Assembly (NCBI GenBank): GCA_017893485.1
Contig: CM030362.1
Span: forward strand, 257,924,244-257,988,243
Direction: 5' to 3'
Source of the DNA: Hemerocallis citrina
Taxonomy: Eukaryota > Streptophyta > Magnoliopsida > Asparagales > Asphodelaceae
DNA length: 64,000 nt
Shown here one piece after another: positions 10,323-22,726 of the stretch; positions within the stretch are counted from its first letter, which is position 1, and each line of letters begins with the position of its first letter. Under the pieces are notes generated by a model. That model made no database searches. It saw nothing but the letters and a program-made list of their open reading frames with translations, and was not told where the DNA came from. The position numbers and the translations under genes are program-made.

Positions 10323-12049
10323 ATGTGGGAAACACGGGCCCCCTTCCGAGTACACGTTTCTGAATTATCCACTATTAAATCTTTCTCTTAAACCCCAGCT
10401 TGGTTATTTATTAATATTATCAAACAAGCATGTATGTGTGCAAATCATATCAAGAATAACATGGCATGATCATGTAACAAGTTCAAGTTGCAAGATAAGC
10501 ATGTACGGGAGCAAGATAACAAATAAAAGAATAAAATACCCAAATTTCTAGTTCAGGACAGCAAGACCATACTGCAGTAAAACTGAGATTCCCGTTGTTA
10601 TAAACATGCAAATCTGAATCTATCGAAAGATATAGAAAATAGACTCCCAACCGAATCCAGAGAACATATATCAGCCATATAGTAATTCACAAAAATCATA
10701 AGTCAAAACTGAATTGAAACCAGAAAATATGTTCAGCCAAAAATCAGAAGATCGTATTCAAGAGCAGGAAAACAGCATGAAAACTAATTAAATGAATCCA
10801 CGAATAATCTGGGGTATTTTCCTATATGTATAGTAACAGAAAATTCAGTTTCATAATTTTTCAATAAAAATAGAGTAGTCAAGTAAAATCAAAAAGCATA
10901 AAGATGTAGTAGTTTTGTGAATCTCGAATTGTAAACACTGCAGTACGAAAACAGCAATATCTCACAAACCATAAATCCAAATCCAAATTCGCCAAAAGGT
11001 TTAGAAAATAGATACAGTAGGCTAACTTTCATTTTCAGAAATATTTTCCAGACAGCAAGTAGAAATAGGTCGAAAATCAAGTTCTTTACTGAACAATAGT
11101 AAAATTCTGGATATAAAATCTTTATTTGCAAGCATAAAAAGGTTTGTAAAACTCCTCAAATAAATCCACCAAACTTTTGAGTAAACCCCAATCAAGTCTA
11201 GAAGTACTGAGAAAAATTTTAAATCAAAATAATAATTTTAACACCAAAATAAAAATATATTACTCTTTAGAATTCATAGAAAACGCAATCTGGAAATCTT
11301 TATACACCTCAGTAGTAAGATAGGCATAACTCATAACTCGTAAATCGAAACTGAGACCCGTCAAAATGGTTGGAAAATAGACAGAATTCTCTACAAATCA
11401 AGTTCACAAAATTCTCTCAAGTACTAACCTTAATAGGGTCTAAAATACTGATCAAAACTGAAAAGTCAGCAAAATTGAAAATATTGCACATGCACAGAAT
11501 CCACTAGTTTATCCGAACTCATTCAAAACACAACCAAACATGAAATATAGTATATTAGATGTCCAAGCAACATGTTATAGGGTATTTCACAGTCCACAGC
11601 AAGTCTACCACGAATAAAACGAACGAGCACAAGATAACACATGAACAACACGCATATATGCAACAAGATATGGTCAATCCTATGTTATATCATGTCATGT
11701 ATATCGTAAGGTAACTAGGGTCAAATCATCACTATAGAGACAATATCAACAAGGGAATTCACACACAAATTGTCTCTAGAACCCAACTACACTACAAGCG
11801 GTATTTAGTACTTGTATTTACAAAAGAATTTAATACAAGTTACTTGCCTGAGAGACGATGACAGGAACGGATCAAGAACAAGAATAACGGGAATGGATCC
11901 AAGGAACGAACACAATACCACGAACGAGGGAACATGAACAAGAACACGACGAAACCAAACATGGAGACAACCTACGAACACAAAAACAAACTCTAAACAC
12001 AAACCACTAATCAACAAACAAAGACCGCACAACCATACGAACATAACGA

Positions 12050-12550
12050 GACCAACCCATGAACACACTCGCACACAAGAGAGGGAGAGCATCGGGGTCG
12101 CGGCTGGTTGAGTGCGGGGCTGAACTGGCCGAAGTGTCGATGGGGATGGCGACACTAGCGGACGGCGACGGCTGCTGGACGAAGCTGGCTGCAGGAAGAG
12201 CTAGGGCGATAGGAGGTGATCGGGGGTGTGGCTGGGCTGGCTGTTGCTGCGGGGCGCTATCGTTGGGGAAGAAGAACAGGTGGGAGAGGGACTGTGGTGT
12301 GGTGTGTCGCAACACCAAGACGAGGGAGAGATTGGGAGAGCACAGCGGCAAGGAGTGGGTGGTGCAGGTGGCTGACGACTTCAGAGGTGTGCGGCGCTGC
12401 AGCGCGACGCAGGAGGGCACTACAGGGGGGGTTGATGCTCTGGCGCCGCAAGCTGTTGTGCTGCTTGCTGCAGCGACGGGGAGAGGAGAGGGGGAGACAG
12501 TTGGGTTTAGAAGAGGCACTGGAGTTTGAAAAGATGCATAGAAGATGAAC
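12050..12550 (-). other. GC-rich leader island with Pro/Ser/Ala-rich frames
   Basis: This GC-rich block sits just downstream (in sense) of the TATA-like box of the B1 LTR. The sense strand holds a frame of 170 residues (12519-12007) rich in Pro, Ser and Ala; the second LTR has a longer relative (up to 268 residues, 17431-16625, running into the copia insertion). Frames are also open on the other strand, and no domain is recognisable. GC-rich DNA has few stop codons, so open frames here are weak evidence for a protein. I treat it as transcribed leader, probably non-coding. Confidence 0.5.
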
Positions 12551-12837
12551 GAAGTGGGCGGCTGAAGTAGGGATGAACAAGGTAGCAGAATATATGAATA
12601 TATATAGGGGTAGATGAACCGGCTTTAGGGTTTAGGGTGGGTGAAAACGGGTTTCGTTATAAGTTAGAGGTATGTGTAGTTAGGTGGGTTTGGGTATTGG
12701 TAATGGGTTTAAGTAATGGGTTTGGGTAGGAGAGATAAATGGGTTTGAATATAGGGTTAATGGATAAATATGAAGGGGTTTGAAAGCGGGTTAGGGTAAA
12801 TATCCAATAAAAATAATAATAGAACTTTATGGAAATA

Positions 12838-13010
12838 CTAATAATAATAATAATAATAACAATAATAATAACAATAATAACCATAACAGTATTAAAAATA
12901 ACAGTAAAAAATAATAATACTGACAATAATAATAATAAGAAAAGTGATAAAAATAATAATAGCACTAATAATAATAGTAGTAGTAGTAATAACAGATATC
13001 AAAGTAATAA
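12838..13010. repeat. AAT/AAC trinucleotide array in LTR
   Basis: Imperfect (AAT)n and (AAC)n repeats with short TAG runs. The same array is found in the other LTR at about 30765-30930, confirming that it was part of the LTR before insertion. Confidence 0.85.
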
Positions 13011-13745
13011 TAACAAAAATAAGATGTGTATTACATGATAAAATTCATAGGAAATAGTTATAATAAAATTATTGATCGAAAAATTAGATTTTAATAGAAG
13101 ATCTAATAATACATTTTGACAAAAGAGTTTGAAAACTGAAAAAATAATTTGCAAAAATTTAGAATACAGAAAATACACAAAAATACGTTTTTGGGGAAAC
13201 AGGTGTTACAAATGCTACCCACCTTACAACAAAATTTCGTCTTCAAAATTTGCTTAGGCGGTACATAGGACAGGGCAAAACAAACAACTTGGGGAAGGGT
13301 AACAAAATAGAGGGCTAAGGGTAAGGAACAAAGCAGCGGCAACACTAGAAAAAGAAGGAGTGGATAACAATGAGGTCAAATGGAGTACAAGAAAGAAAAT
13401 AGCCAATATCAAAAGGAAGGAACAGCACAAGATAACAAAGCGAGATAGAGAGTAGGCAGAACTGGAATCAAAGAGAGAAAAGACAGAGAAGAATCGAATC
13501 AAATAATGAATGGGTGCATGATGGCAAAATGGAATGCAAGAAGGAAGTAACCTGTATCAAAAATGAAGAAGGAACAACTTAAGACTTGCAAGATAGCCAA
13601 GCAAAGAGATGAAGAAATAGATGGAGCTGGAATCGAAGAAAGGATGGACAAGGAAGAGATTAACCAAGCAATGACTCAACGGATGAAGACGAATATAAGG
13701 AATGGAAAGAAGCAAATAATGCAGGGAAGGAGAAACAATAAAAGA

Positions 13746-13797
13746 ATCCTGGGACCTGTGGGTTGGGCCCACAACGCTTCCGCTGCGCCACTCTGAT
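13746..13797 (-). tRNA. tRNA-iMet 5' fragment (pseudo-tRNA) inside B1
   Basis: Read on the minus strand from 13797 it begins ATCAGAGTGGCGCAGCGG and continues through the anticodon arm into CACAGGTCCCAGGAT. This matches plant initiator tRNA-Met as I know it, with one base change after AAGCG and a 2-base deletion in the anticodon loop that destroys CAT. It stops inside the T-arm, so the 3' third and CCA are missing. The A box is intact and the B box is cut. It is not a functional tRNA. The same tRNA species is the presumed primer for all LTR elements in this window. Confidence 0.8.
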
Positions 13798-14138
13798 CGG
13801 AGAAGACTCTGCCAATAGCATCCAGCAATGCCGACCGAAGAACCAAGCAGGAAGAAAAGAATAGGTGGCACCAAAATCAGAAAGAATGTGGGTATGAGAG
13901 GAATGAATTCATACCTAAGAAGAAATCAACAAATGAGGAAGACTGAAAAAAAAAGACGGAAAAATCAAGGAATCAAGAAAATAAGAAGGGATCAAAATGA
14001 AAGGAATAAGACTTGTATCCAGATCAATGTTGGTTATGATTCATTTATGCATGCATGGTTGGTGAAATGTTGAGCCGATCCCGGTTCGACCTAAGCTTGT
14101 CTAATATATCAGTCAAACTAATACATTAGCCAAACTTG

Positions 14139-14151
14139 GGCTCTGATACCA
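14139..14151 (-). promoter_or_regulatory. Primer binding site of B1 (tRNA-iMet)
   Basis: The minus strand reads TGGTATCAGAGCCC, complementary to the 3' end of plant tRNA-iMet. It begins about 10 bases after the sense end of the 5' LTR (14162), a larger gap than usual; B2 has the same spacing. Confidence 0.85.
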
Positions 14152-14161
14152 CTAAAAACCT

Positions 14162-17100
14162 TATCACGCCCTGCTTCCCAAAAGAGTATACAGAATACGG
14201 ATACATGACTAAGCCCAGCAAATAATTTTTATCATCCATAAGCTGTCATGAATTTTTACAATATTTTTAAAGAATAATCAAAGTCGGAAGCATAAGAATC
14301 AACCAAGCATGCATATATGAGTCAAAACCAACAAGAATACTTGAAACCAAAATATATTAATTTCAAATAATCCAAATCTGAATAAGTCAATATCATGGGT
14401 CACATTGCCCAAATACAAATAAATCCAAGTAATCAAGTACAATTGTTCAAGATAAGCAACAAGAAATAATAATAGAAAAATCCAGTAGCTATTATCTCAT
14501 CTCGCCTATTCCATCTGGCAACTGATCTCCAAAATTTACAATTTAACAATTGCAAAATTAGGAAAAAGAAAACAAACTCCCGTCAATTCAAGTTACGGGC
14601 CGCTTGTAGTGCAGAATACAAGTACATGGAAAAAGTTAACTAATAACATGGAATATGCATGATACAAAATAGAATACTAGCATGGCAAGATGAACAAGTG
14701 CAAGTGGCTTGTATCAAATGTCAAGTGAACAAGTATCATGTAAACAAGTAACAAGTATCAAGAATCAAGTATCACGAAATCAAGTAACGAGTAACAAGTG
14801 TCAAGTATCGTACAAGTATCAAGTAGCAAGTATCAAGTGGTCATGTTCAAGTCATGTATTATTACTATCTAGGTAACACTTCATGCATCCATACTTTATA
14901 CATCCATACTTTTACTACATGGTTACTACAGTCAATACAGTTTTGTTTTAGATTTCATAGTTGATTCTATAGGGTCGTGTACTCAGGGACAAATAATCCA
15001 AATCATATACCAAATTTCAAATTAACAAAATTATATACCAAATTCCAAATAATCCAAATCATATACCAAATTCCAAATGTGGAAAGCACGGGCCCCCTTC
15101 CGAGTACACGTTTCTGAATTATCCACTATTAGATCTTTCCCTTAAACCCCGGCTTGGTTATTTATTAATATTATCAAACAAGCATGTATGTGTGCAAATC
15201 ATATTAAGAATAACATGGCATGATCATGTAACAAGTTCAAGTTTCAAGATAAGCATGTAATGGAGCAAGATAACACATAAAAGAATAAAATACCCAAATT
15301 TCTTGTTCAGGACAGCAAGACCATATTACAGTAAAACTGAGATTTTCGTTGTTATAAACATGAAAATCTGAATCCGTCAAAAGGTCTAGAAAATAGACTC
15401 CCAACCGAATCCAGCGAACATATATAAGCTATATAGTAATTCACAAAAGTATAACTCAAAACTGAATTGAAACCAGAAAATATGTTCAGCCAGAAATCAG
15501 AAGATCGTATTCAAGAGCGGGAAAACAGAATGAAAACTCATTAAATTAATCCACAAAAAATCTGAGTTATTTCCCTATATGTATAGTAACAGAAAATCAA
15601 GTTTCATAATTTTCTAAAAAAAATTGTGTAGTCAAGTAAAATCAAAAAGCATAAAGATGTAGTAGTTTTGTGAATCTGGAATTGTAAACACTGCAGTACG
15701 AAAATAGCAATATCTCACAAAACATAAACCGAAATCCAAATCCGCCAAAAGTGTAAGAAAATAGATACAATAAGCCAACTTTGTGTTAAAAAATATTTTG
15801 GAAACATCAAGTAGAAGTAGGTCGAAAATCAAGTTCTTTACAGAACAGTAGTAAAATTCTGTATGTAAAATCTTTATTTGCAAGCATGAAAATGTTTGTA
15901 AAACTCCTCAAATAAATCCACCAAAATTCTGGGTAAACCCCAATCAAGTCTAAAAGTACTGAGAAAAATTTCAGATCAAAATTTTAATTTTAACACCAAA
16001 ATAAAAATATATTACTCTTCAGAATTCATATAAAACACAGTCTGGAAATCTTTATACACCTCAGTAGTAAGATAGGCATAACCCATAACTCGTAAATCGA
16101 AACCGAGACCCGTCAAAAGGGTTGTAAAATAGACAGAATTCTTTACAAACCATGTTCACAAAATATTCTCAAATACTGACCTTAATAGGGTCTAAAATAC
16201 TTATCAAAACTGAAAAGTCAGCAAAACTGAAAATATCGCACATGCACAAAATCTACTAGTTTATCTGAAACTCATCCAAAACACAACCAAACATGAAATA
16301 TAGTATACTAGAAGTCCAAGCAACATGTTATAGGGTATTTCACAGTCCACAACAAGTCTACCACGAATAACACGAACGAGCACAAGATAACACATGAACA
16401 ACACGCATATTTGCAACAAGATATGGTCAATCCTATGTTATATTATGTCATGTATGTCGTGAGGCAACTAGGGTCAAATCATCACTATAGAGACAATATC
16501 AACAAGGAAATTTACACACAAATTGTCTCTAAAACCCAACTACACTACAAGTGGTATTTAGTACTTGTATTTATAAAGAAATTTAATACAAGTTACTTAC
16601 CTGAGAGACAACGATGGGAACAGATCAAGAACAAGAATAACAGAAACGGATCCCGACAACGAACACAATACCACGAACGAGTAAACACGAACAAGAACAC
16701 GACGAAACCAAACACGGAGACAACCCACAAACACAAAAACGAACTCCGAACACAAACCATGAATCAACGAACAAAGACTGCACAACCATACAAACACAAC
16801 GAGACCAACCCACGAACACACTTGCACACAAGAGAGGGAGAGCATCGGGGCTGTGGCTGGTTGAGTGTAGGGCTGAACTGGCCGAAGTTTCGACGGGGAT
16901 GGCGACACTGGCGGACAGCGACGGCTGCTGGACGAAGCTGGCTACAGGCGAAGCTAGGGAGACAGAAGGTGAACGGCGGTGCGGTTGGGCTGGTTGTTGC
17001 TGCGGGGCGCTGTCATCGGGGAGGAAGCATAGGTGGGAGAGGGACTGCGGAGGGGTGCGTCGCGACACCAAGACGAGGGAGAGATTGGGAGAGCACAGCA

Positions 17101-17398
17101 GCAATGAAAGGGCGGTGCAGGAGGCTGACAACTTCAGAGGTGCGCGGCGCTGTGGTGCGACGCAGAAGGGCACTGCAGGGGGGTTGATGCTCTGGCGCCA
17201 CAGCCTGTCGTGCTGCTTGCTGCAGCAACAGGGGGAGGAGAGGGGGAGACGGATGGGTTTAGAAGTGGCTCTGGAGTTTAAAAGATGCAGAGAAGATGAA
17301 CGAAGTAGGCGGCTGAAGTAGGGATGAATAGAGTAGCAGAATATATGGATATATATAGGGGTAGATGAACCAGCTTTAGGGTTTAGGTGTGTGAAAAC
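14162..17398 (-). repeat. 5' LTR of B1, first part
   Basis: This is the sense 3' portion of the 5' LTR. It matches 9393-12650 closely, including minisatellite, GC-rich island and TATA-like run (about 17341-17360). The inner terminus reads TATCACGCC where the other LTR has TGTCACGCC. It is broken at 17398/30589 by the copia element within a sequence that is unbroken in the other LTR (GTGAAAACGGGTTTC at about 12648). Confidence 0.9.
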
Positions 17399-18921
17399 TG
17401 TTGATTCTTGGTTTTGATGACTACAATACAATGCAAAGTTGTGCTACTTCTTATATATTGCAGGATGTATAAATTTCAATTACACAAAGGCAAAGTTGAT
17501 CCAATGAAGCTCTCAAAGAAAATTTGATCAAGTTAAGCAAGCTTCAACAACTAAAGACAATGGCTCAAGCTAAAATTCAAGACTCAAGATCAAGATAAGA
17601 TTCAGTGATTCGATGTGTTTTATTAAATGTCTTGTAAACAATTGTAATTTTATTTCTTTGAGTCTTAGATTGATATAATAGCCTTGTCATACACACACAC
17701 TCACACATATCTTTATAATTCAGTGTTTTTTCACAAGTTTAAAGGTCGAAACAAGCTTGATTAAGATCAGTTGTTGAGTACCAGTCGACTGCCGTTTGGC
17801 ACCAGTCGAATGTACTAGTACAAAACTGTCTGAACTTTTTCAAATCTGGCCAGTCGACTTATCATGGCAACCCAGTCGACTGTTCAAGTCGTTTTGACAT
17901 ATTTCAGAATTTAAAACTTTTTTTCGAATTTAAAAGTTTTATATCCATTTTAAATCAGTTTTATTAACTGTTTTACAACATCCAAGTAATTCTTCACTAT
18001 AAATAAAGCCTAGGAATCACCATGGAAAGGTTCCAAGCATTTTGATAAAAGTTTAAGTTTTTGCTTTTGAAAAAGAGAACAAGTATTCAAACAAGCATTC
18101 ACAATCTTCTAAGTCTTGGTTCTCTGAAATTAGTCTAGTATAATAGTGAATTCGTTTTAGACTGATTTCGGAAGTCGACCTTTTAGCCTCCATACAAAAA
18201 TCATAGTCACAACAAGGTTATAGGTTGTTGTAACTTTTTCATTGTTTTCTTTCACTCTCGAGTTGTGAGAGTGGTCCTCTCGGTTGCAGAGTAGGGCTCC
18301 AGGTTGTAGAGTCAGGTTTTCACTCTTGGTTGAAGAGTGGGAGTGGTCCTCTCGGTTGCAGAGTAGGGCTCCAGGTTGTAGAGTCAGGTTTTCACTCTTG
18401 GTTGAAGAGTGAGTTTACTCTCTCTAGTGGTGAGAGAGGTTTACGAGTTGGGCAAGGTTGTTGTGTAAACGCCGTAGGGTATTCTTATATTTTTTCAAGA
18501 ATAGTGGAAAATCTCAAGTGGGTTGCTTGGGGACTGGATGTAGGTCGGGAGGACCGAACCAGGATACATCGCTATGTACTCTGTAATTGATTCTCTCTGT
18601 GGTTGTATTTTCTTTACTTGCATTTTAATATCTCTGTGAAACTTGTCTGGCAAGTCGACTGTCCCTCTTCTATAAGTCAACTGATCAAGCTGGTATAACA
18701 TAATCTTCGAAAATTTTTCTGACAAGTCGACTGAGTTCCGCTATAAGTCGACTGGCCAGACTTGTATAAAATACTCTTTTATTCTGATGCCCCAATCGAC
18801 TGTATTCCCTTTTCAAGTCGACTGGATAGTAAGAAAAAGTTCAATTTCATTATTATTTTTTATACAACACTATTGACCCCCTTCCCTCTAGTGTTTCTTG
18901 CCTTGCCTACAGGATCCAACA
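17399..18921 (+). repeat. 5' LTR of copia element
   Basis: It begins TGTTGATTCTTGG and ends AGGATCCAACA; the primer site follows 3 bases later. A TATA box lies at about 17998-18006 (CTATAAATAA). It contains a perfect-looking 72-bp tandem duplication (18269-18340 and 18341-18412) and many GTCGAC palindromes in pairs. It is 1,523 bp long, about 530 bp longer than the 3' LTR, mostly because of a 512-bp segment (18027-18538) that the 3' LTR lacks. Confidence 0.9.
18269..18412 (+). repeat. 72-bp tandem duplication
   Basis: Two head-to-tail copies of a 72-bp unit start GAGTGGTCCTCTCGG at 18269 and 18341. The following sequence (GAGTGAGTTTACTC) begins a partial third. It lies in the presumed transcribed leader, about 260 bp after the TATA box. 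Confidence 0.9.
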
Positions 18922-18924
18922 CTT

Positions 18925-18936
18925 GGTATCAGAGCT
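18925..18936 (+). promoter_or_regulatory. Primer binding site of copia element (tRNA-iMet)
   Basis: The sequence TGGTATCAGAGC lies three bases after the LTR end and is complementary to the 3' end of plant tRNA-iMet, the usual primer of plant copia elements. Confidence 0.95.
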
Positions 18937-18947
18937 TGGTTGAGTGC

Positions 18948-20095
18948 ATGGCAACTACTTCTAATGCAAGCCAATACCATGAAGGCCAATTCACACAAAG
19001 GCCACCCTTATTCGATGGAACCAATTACAACTATTGAAAGTGTAGAATGAAGATCTACCTTCAGTCCATCAATTATGAGATATGGAACATGACGGAGACC
19101 GAGTACACCACTCCTACCATTCCATATGCACATTGGAACGACGACATGAAGAGCGAAACAATGAACAATACAAAGGCGATGAACGCTCTATTTTGTGCCC
19201 TTACCAAGGAGGAGTTCAATCGTGTGTCCAATGCAACAACGGCGCATCAAATTTGGCACACACTCGAGGTAACTCATGAAGGAACTAATAAAGTTAAAGA
19301 TCTAAAATATCTGTTCGTGTTCACAGGTTTGAAATGTTTTGCATGAAGGAGAACAAGAATGTATCTGAAATGATCACAAGGTTCACGGATATTACAAACT
19401 CTCTTGTGGCACTTGGAAAGACGTACACTCAAGCCAAAATGGTGAGAAAATTACTTCGTGCACTAACACCCGAATGGGAGAAGAAGACCACTGCCATAGA
19501 AGAGGCCAACGATTTAACACAACTCTCTCTTGAGAATCTTGTGGAAAATCTTATGGCGTATGAGGTACAACTTGAAGAACGCAAGAAGGGTCTAGAACCT
19601 CAAAAATCAAAGAAAAAGACCCTAACATTCAAGGCCATGTCGGACTTCGAGAATGAAGAAGAAGATGAGGAAGAGATATCCATGTTCACGAGAAAGTTTA
19701 AAAAGTTTCTAAGGAAAGGTAAATTTAATTCAAAATCTAAGAATACTATTGAACTTCCAACTTGTTTCAAGTGTAACAAGACAAGACATATGAAGAAGAA
19801 TTGTCCATTAGAGAATGTGAAATCAAAAGGAAAGGCTTTCAACTTCAAGAAGAAGAAGTACACCAAGAATAAGAACATGAAGAACAAAAAGGCGTATCAA
19901 GCAACTTGGGACAGTAGCGACTCTTCATCGGAAGAAGAAAGTGAAGAGACAAACGAGGATGCTAATGTATGCTTTATGGCTTCACAAAATCAAGTAAGTG
20001 ATGATTATGATTCGAATGATTTATTAGATGCGTTCAATGAAATTTTTCAAGAGCTTAAAAAAGAAGAAATTAGAACTAAAACTTGGAGAAAGTAA
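18948..20095 (+). pseudogene. copia gag (capsid and zinc knuckle)
   Basis: The start ATG at 18948 lies 12 bases after the primer site; the N-terminus reads MATTSNASQYHEGQ. A TGA at about 19036-19038 replaces what is normally a Trp (after NYNY), and a frameshift near 19320 separates two frames. The middle resembles the UBN2-type copia capsid (NALFCALTKEEFNRV, then LLRALTPEWEKK). A CCHC knuckle follows at about 19765-19805 (CFKCNKTRHMKKNC, with the usual Gly before His changed to Arg), then a Lys-rich and acidic Ser/Glu-rich tail. The next segment (20083-20520) belongs to the same polyprotein but is frameshifted. Confidence 0.85.
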
Positions 20096-20520
20096 ATCAA
20101 ACACTTTTCCAAGAGAATCTTGACTTAGATAAAGAAGTCAAGTCTTTAAATTCTCGAATTTCGAGTTTGGATGTAGATCTTGTATCTCTTAAGAAAAATT
20201 ATGAAGAGATATCCAAGAATGTATCTAAATTTAATAAAGGGAAGGAGAATTTAAATGATATTCTCCAAAATCAAGTTCAATCTAATAAGAGATTTGGACT
20301 TGGTTTTCAAAAGTCTCTTGAAAAACCTCATGTTACTAAGAACATTAGTGTAAATAAGCTTGAATCTATTTCTAGTGTTAAGAATAAACTATATGAATTT
20401 TTTGAAAAACCTATAACTGTAGTTTTTAATGAGAAATGCAATTCTGTAGTTCAGACCAGTCGACTGAACCCAAATTTCAGTCGCCTGTCCAAAAATTCAG
20501 AGTCTTATTCAACAGGATGA
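20083..20520 (+). pseudogene. copia gag C-terminal coiled-coil region
   Basis: This 145-residue frame starts MEKVNQTLFQENLDLDKEV and runs through heptad-like Leu/Ile spacing to about residue 60 (NVSKFNKGKENLNDIL). A long coiled coil between gag and protease is typical of Sirevirus gag. A frameshift near 20075 separates it from the upstream gag frame. The end (from 20455) reads TSRL repeatedly because the CAGTCGACTG palindrome lies inside the coding sequence. Confidence 0.75.
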
Positions 20521-20824
20521 AAACCTCAAATAAGTTGACCTATTACACCTTCCAGTCGATTGGATTTCAGTAACAGTCGACTGAAAGGTTCGATAAAGTC
20601 GACTGGACAGAGCAAAAATATATGGGTTCCAGTCAATCTGAGTCAGAAAGATAGAGTTACTTATATAAAATCATATATTCTTGCGGTATGTAATTTTGTA
20701 GATTATATTCCTGCATTTGGTGGAAAATCAAACTCACTTTGGGTTTGGTTTTCCAAAAACTAATCTCTTTTGGACCCAATGAAAAGGGTACCATATTCAC
20801 ATTGTAAATTTTATAGGTACCTAA

Positions 20825-22726
20825 AAGAGAACGTTGGATACTTGACAGTAGATGCTCAAAGTACATAACTGGTCATGCCAACCTCCTATATTCCATTCAA
20901 GAGATTGATGGAGGAACATTCACATTCGGTGACAACAACAAAGGGAAGGTTATTGGAATATGCATGGTCGGTAAGCACACTAACCCTTCAATAGAAGATG
21001 TTTTACTTGTTAATGGTCTTAAGCATAATTTATTAAGTATTAGCCAATTGTGTGATAAGGAATATAAAAATTTTTTTGAAAAAGATGCATGCTTAATTTA
21101 TGACTCTACCATGCAAAATATAATTTTTCAAGGAATTACGAAGAATAATATTTATGAATTGTGTTTAAAATCAATTGAATTTTCGAATGATTTTTGCTTA
21201 GTAGTTTCTAATAATAATTCTTGGCTTTGGCATAAGCGATTTGGCCATGTGAACATGAAAAATATTGCTAAATTGTCTAAATACAACCTAGTTAAAGGGC
21301 TGCCAAGACTATCCTATAAAAAGGATAAGTTATGTGATGTATGTCAACTAGGTAAACAAATCAAATCTACTTTTAAGACAAATAACTAATTTCTACTAGT
21401 AGGCCTCTCGAATTAATCCACATGGATTTATTTGGCCTTACTAGAGTTGCTTCTTTAAATAAAAGTAGGTATATATTTGTTTTAGTAGTTGTTTTTCACG
21501 ATTCACTTGGGTTTTCTTTTTAAAACATAAGAATGATGCTTTTGATGAATTTGCAAATTTTTGTAAACAGATTTAAAATCAAAAGTCTCTAACCATAGTC
21601 ACTATTAGAAGTGATCATGGTGGAGAATTTGAAAATGAAATATTTTAAAAATATTGCAACAAGAATGGTATAACACATTCATTTGCATTTCCTAGAGCTT
21701 CACCACAAAATGGAGTGGTCGAAAGAAAGAATAGGACTTTGCAAGAATGTGCACGTACCATGCTTGTTGAAAGAAATTTACCTAAGTACTTTTGGGCTAA
21801 AGCTGTTGCTACAGCTTGTTATGTTTTAAATAGAATTTTGATTAGGCCTAAGCTTAAGAAAACATGTTATGAACTATTTTTTGATAAAATTCTTGAAGGA
21901 AAATATTTGGATGTAAGTGTTTCATTTTAAACACTAAAGATAATTTAGATAAGTTTGATCCTAGATGTAATGAAGGTACCTTCATTGGATACTCAAATAG
22001 AAGTAAGACATATAGGATCTTCAATAAGTTAACTTTGATTATTGAAGAATCCATGCATGTTTCATTTGATGAATCTCTGACTTCATCTACTGTTATTAAA
22101 GATGATGAAACTGATTCATCACCTTTAAATAACGTCATTAAATCTTTAGAGCAGACTACCCTAGCGGATAAGTCGACCGATAAGGAAATCAGTCGAATGA
22201 TGGACAAGTCAAGTCGACCGATCCTGTTGTGATGACTCAAACTTTACCAAAATCTTTTGTTGAAGTTAGAGATCATCCTCATGACTTAATAATTGGTGAC
22301 ATCTCACGTGGTATTCAAACCAGATCTCATGTTAACATGATTTCTCATATGGCTTTCTTGTCAGATTTTGAACCTAAAAATATACAAGAAGCCTGTGAGA
22401 ATGAGTTTTGGATGAATGCCATGCAAGATGAATTTAACCAATTTATAAGAAATGATGTATGGGATTTAAATCTACGACCTCCTGACCATACTATAATTGG
22501 TACCAAACGGGTATTCAAGAATAAATTAGATGAATCAGGACAAATCGTTAGGAACAAAGCTAGATTAGTTGCTCAAGGGTATAATCAAGAAGAAGGCATA
22601 GATTTTGATGAAACATATGCTCATGTTGCTAGACTAGAATCAATTATGATGTTGTTATCTTTTGCTTGTTTTATGAACTTTACACTTTTCCAAATTGATG
22701 TTAAAAGTGCTTTTCCTAATGGTTTT
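20825..22726 (+). pseudogene. copia protease, integrase and start of reverse transcriptase
   Basis: The protease begins at about 20832 (RWILDS; active-site Gly changed to Arg, DSRCS). It continues in frame into the pre-integrase region (20964-21389: LLSISQLCDK, then WLWHKRFGHVN and CDVCQLGK, the HHCC zinc finger). A stop follows at 21387-21389, and the integrase core is split over frames: HMDLFG at about 21419, RSDHGGEFEN at about 21610, NGVVERKNR at about 21706. These supply the D, D and E motifs. Reverse transcriptase opens at about 22376 (EFWMNAMQDEF) with KARLVAQGY and FQIDVKSAF, and is cut at 22726 by the solo LTR. Confidence 0.9.

Larger units (their letters stand above)
9393..13210 (-). 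repeat. 3' LTR of B1
   Basis: This is a 3,818-bp LTR. In sense orientation it starts TGTAACACCTG (13210) and ends GGGCGTGACA (9393). A TATA-like run lies at 12598-12608 (sense CTATATATATTC) with a telomere-like TTTAGGGTTTAGGG just upstream at 12624-12637. Downstream in sense is a GC-rich island (about 12050-12550). It also holds an AAT/AAC trinucleotide array (12838-13010), a 28-bp minisatellite (10211-10322, four units) and a degenerate AACAAGTATC array (9940-10080). It is strongly similar along its length to the other LTR of B1. Confidence 0.9.
13211..14161 (-). other. Internal region of B1 (non-coding)
   Basis: In sense (right to left) it starts with a primer site and a leader that matches the B2 leader (56791-56945) over about 140 bases. 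The two then diverge: B2 continues into gag, but this region becomes pyrimidine-rich with no recognisable protein. A tRNA-iMet fragment lies at 13746-13797. The last 50 bases (13211-13260) contain the sense phrase TTTTGAAGACGAAATTTTG before the LTR, matching the phrase before the B2 3' LTR (61640-61680). The longest sense frame (13874-13557) is low-complexity and I do not believe it codes. Confidence 0.75.

Noticed and set aside
12829..13038. Asn/Ile-rich frames at the trinucleotide array
   Set aside because: They are translation of an AAT/AAC microsatellite.
16411..17187. 258-residue frame on the plus strand, antisense to the B1 LTR
   Set aside because: It is antisense to the LTR and open only because of the GC-rich island; the equivalent frame in the other LTR is much shorter.
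18269..18412. Two-copy repeat considered as a CRISPR-like array
   Set aside because: Copies are directly adjacent without spacers, in a eukaryotic LTR; it is a simple tandem duplication.
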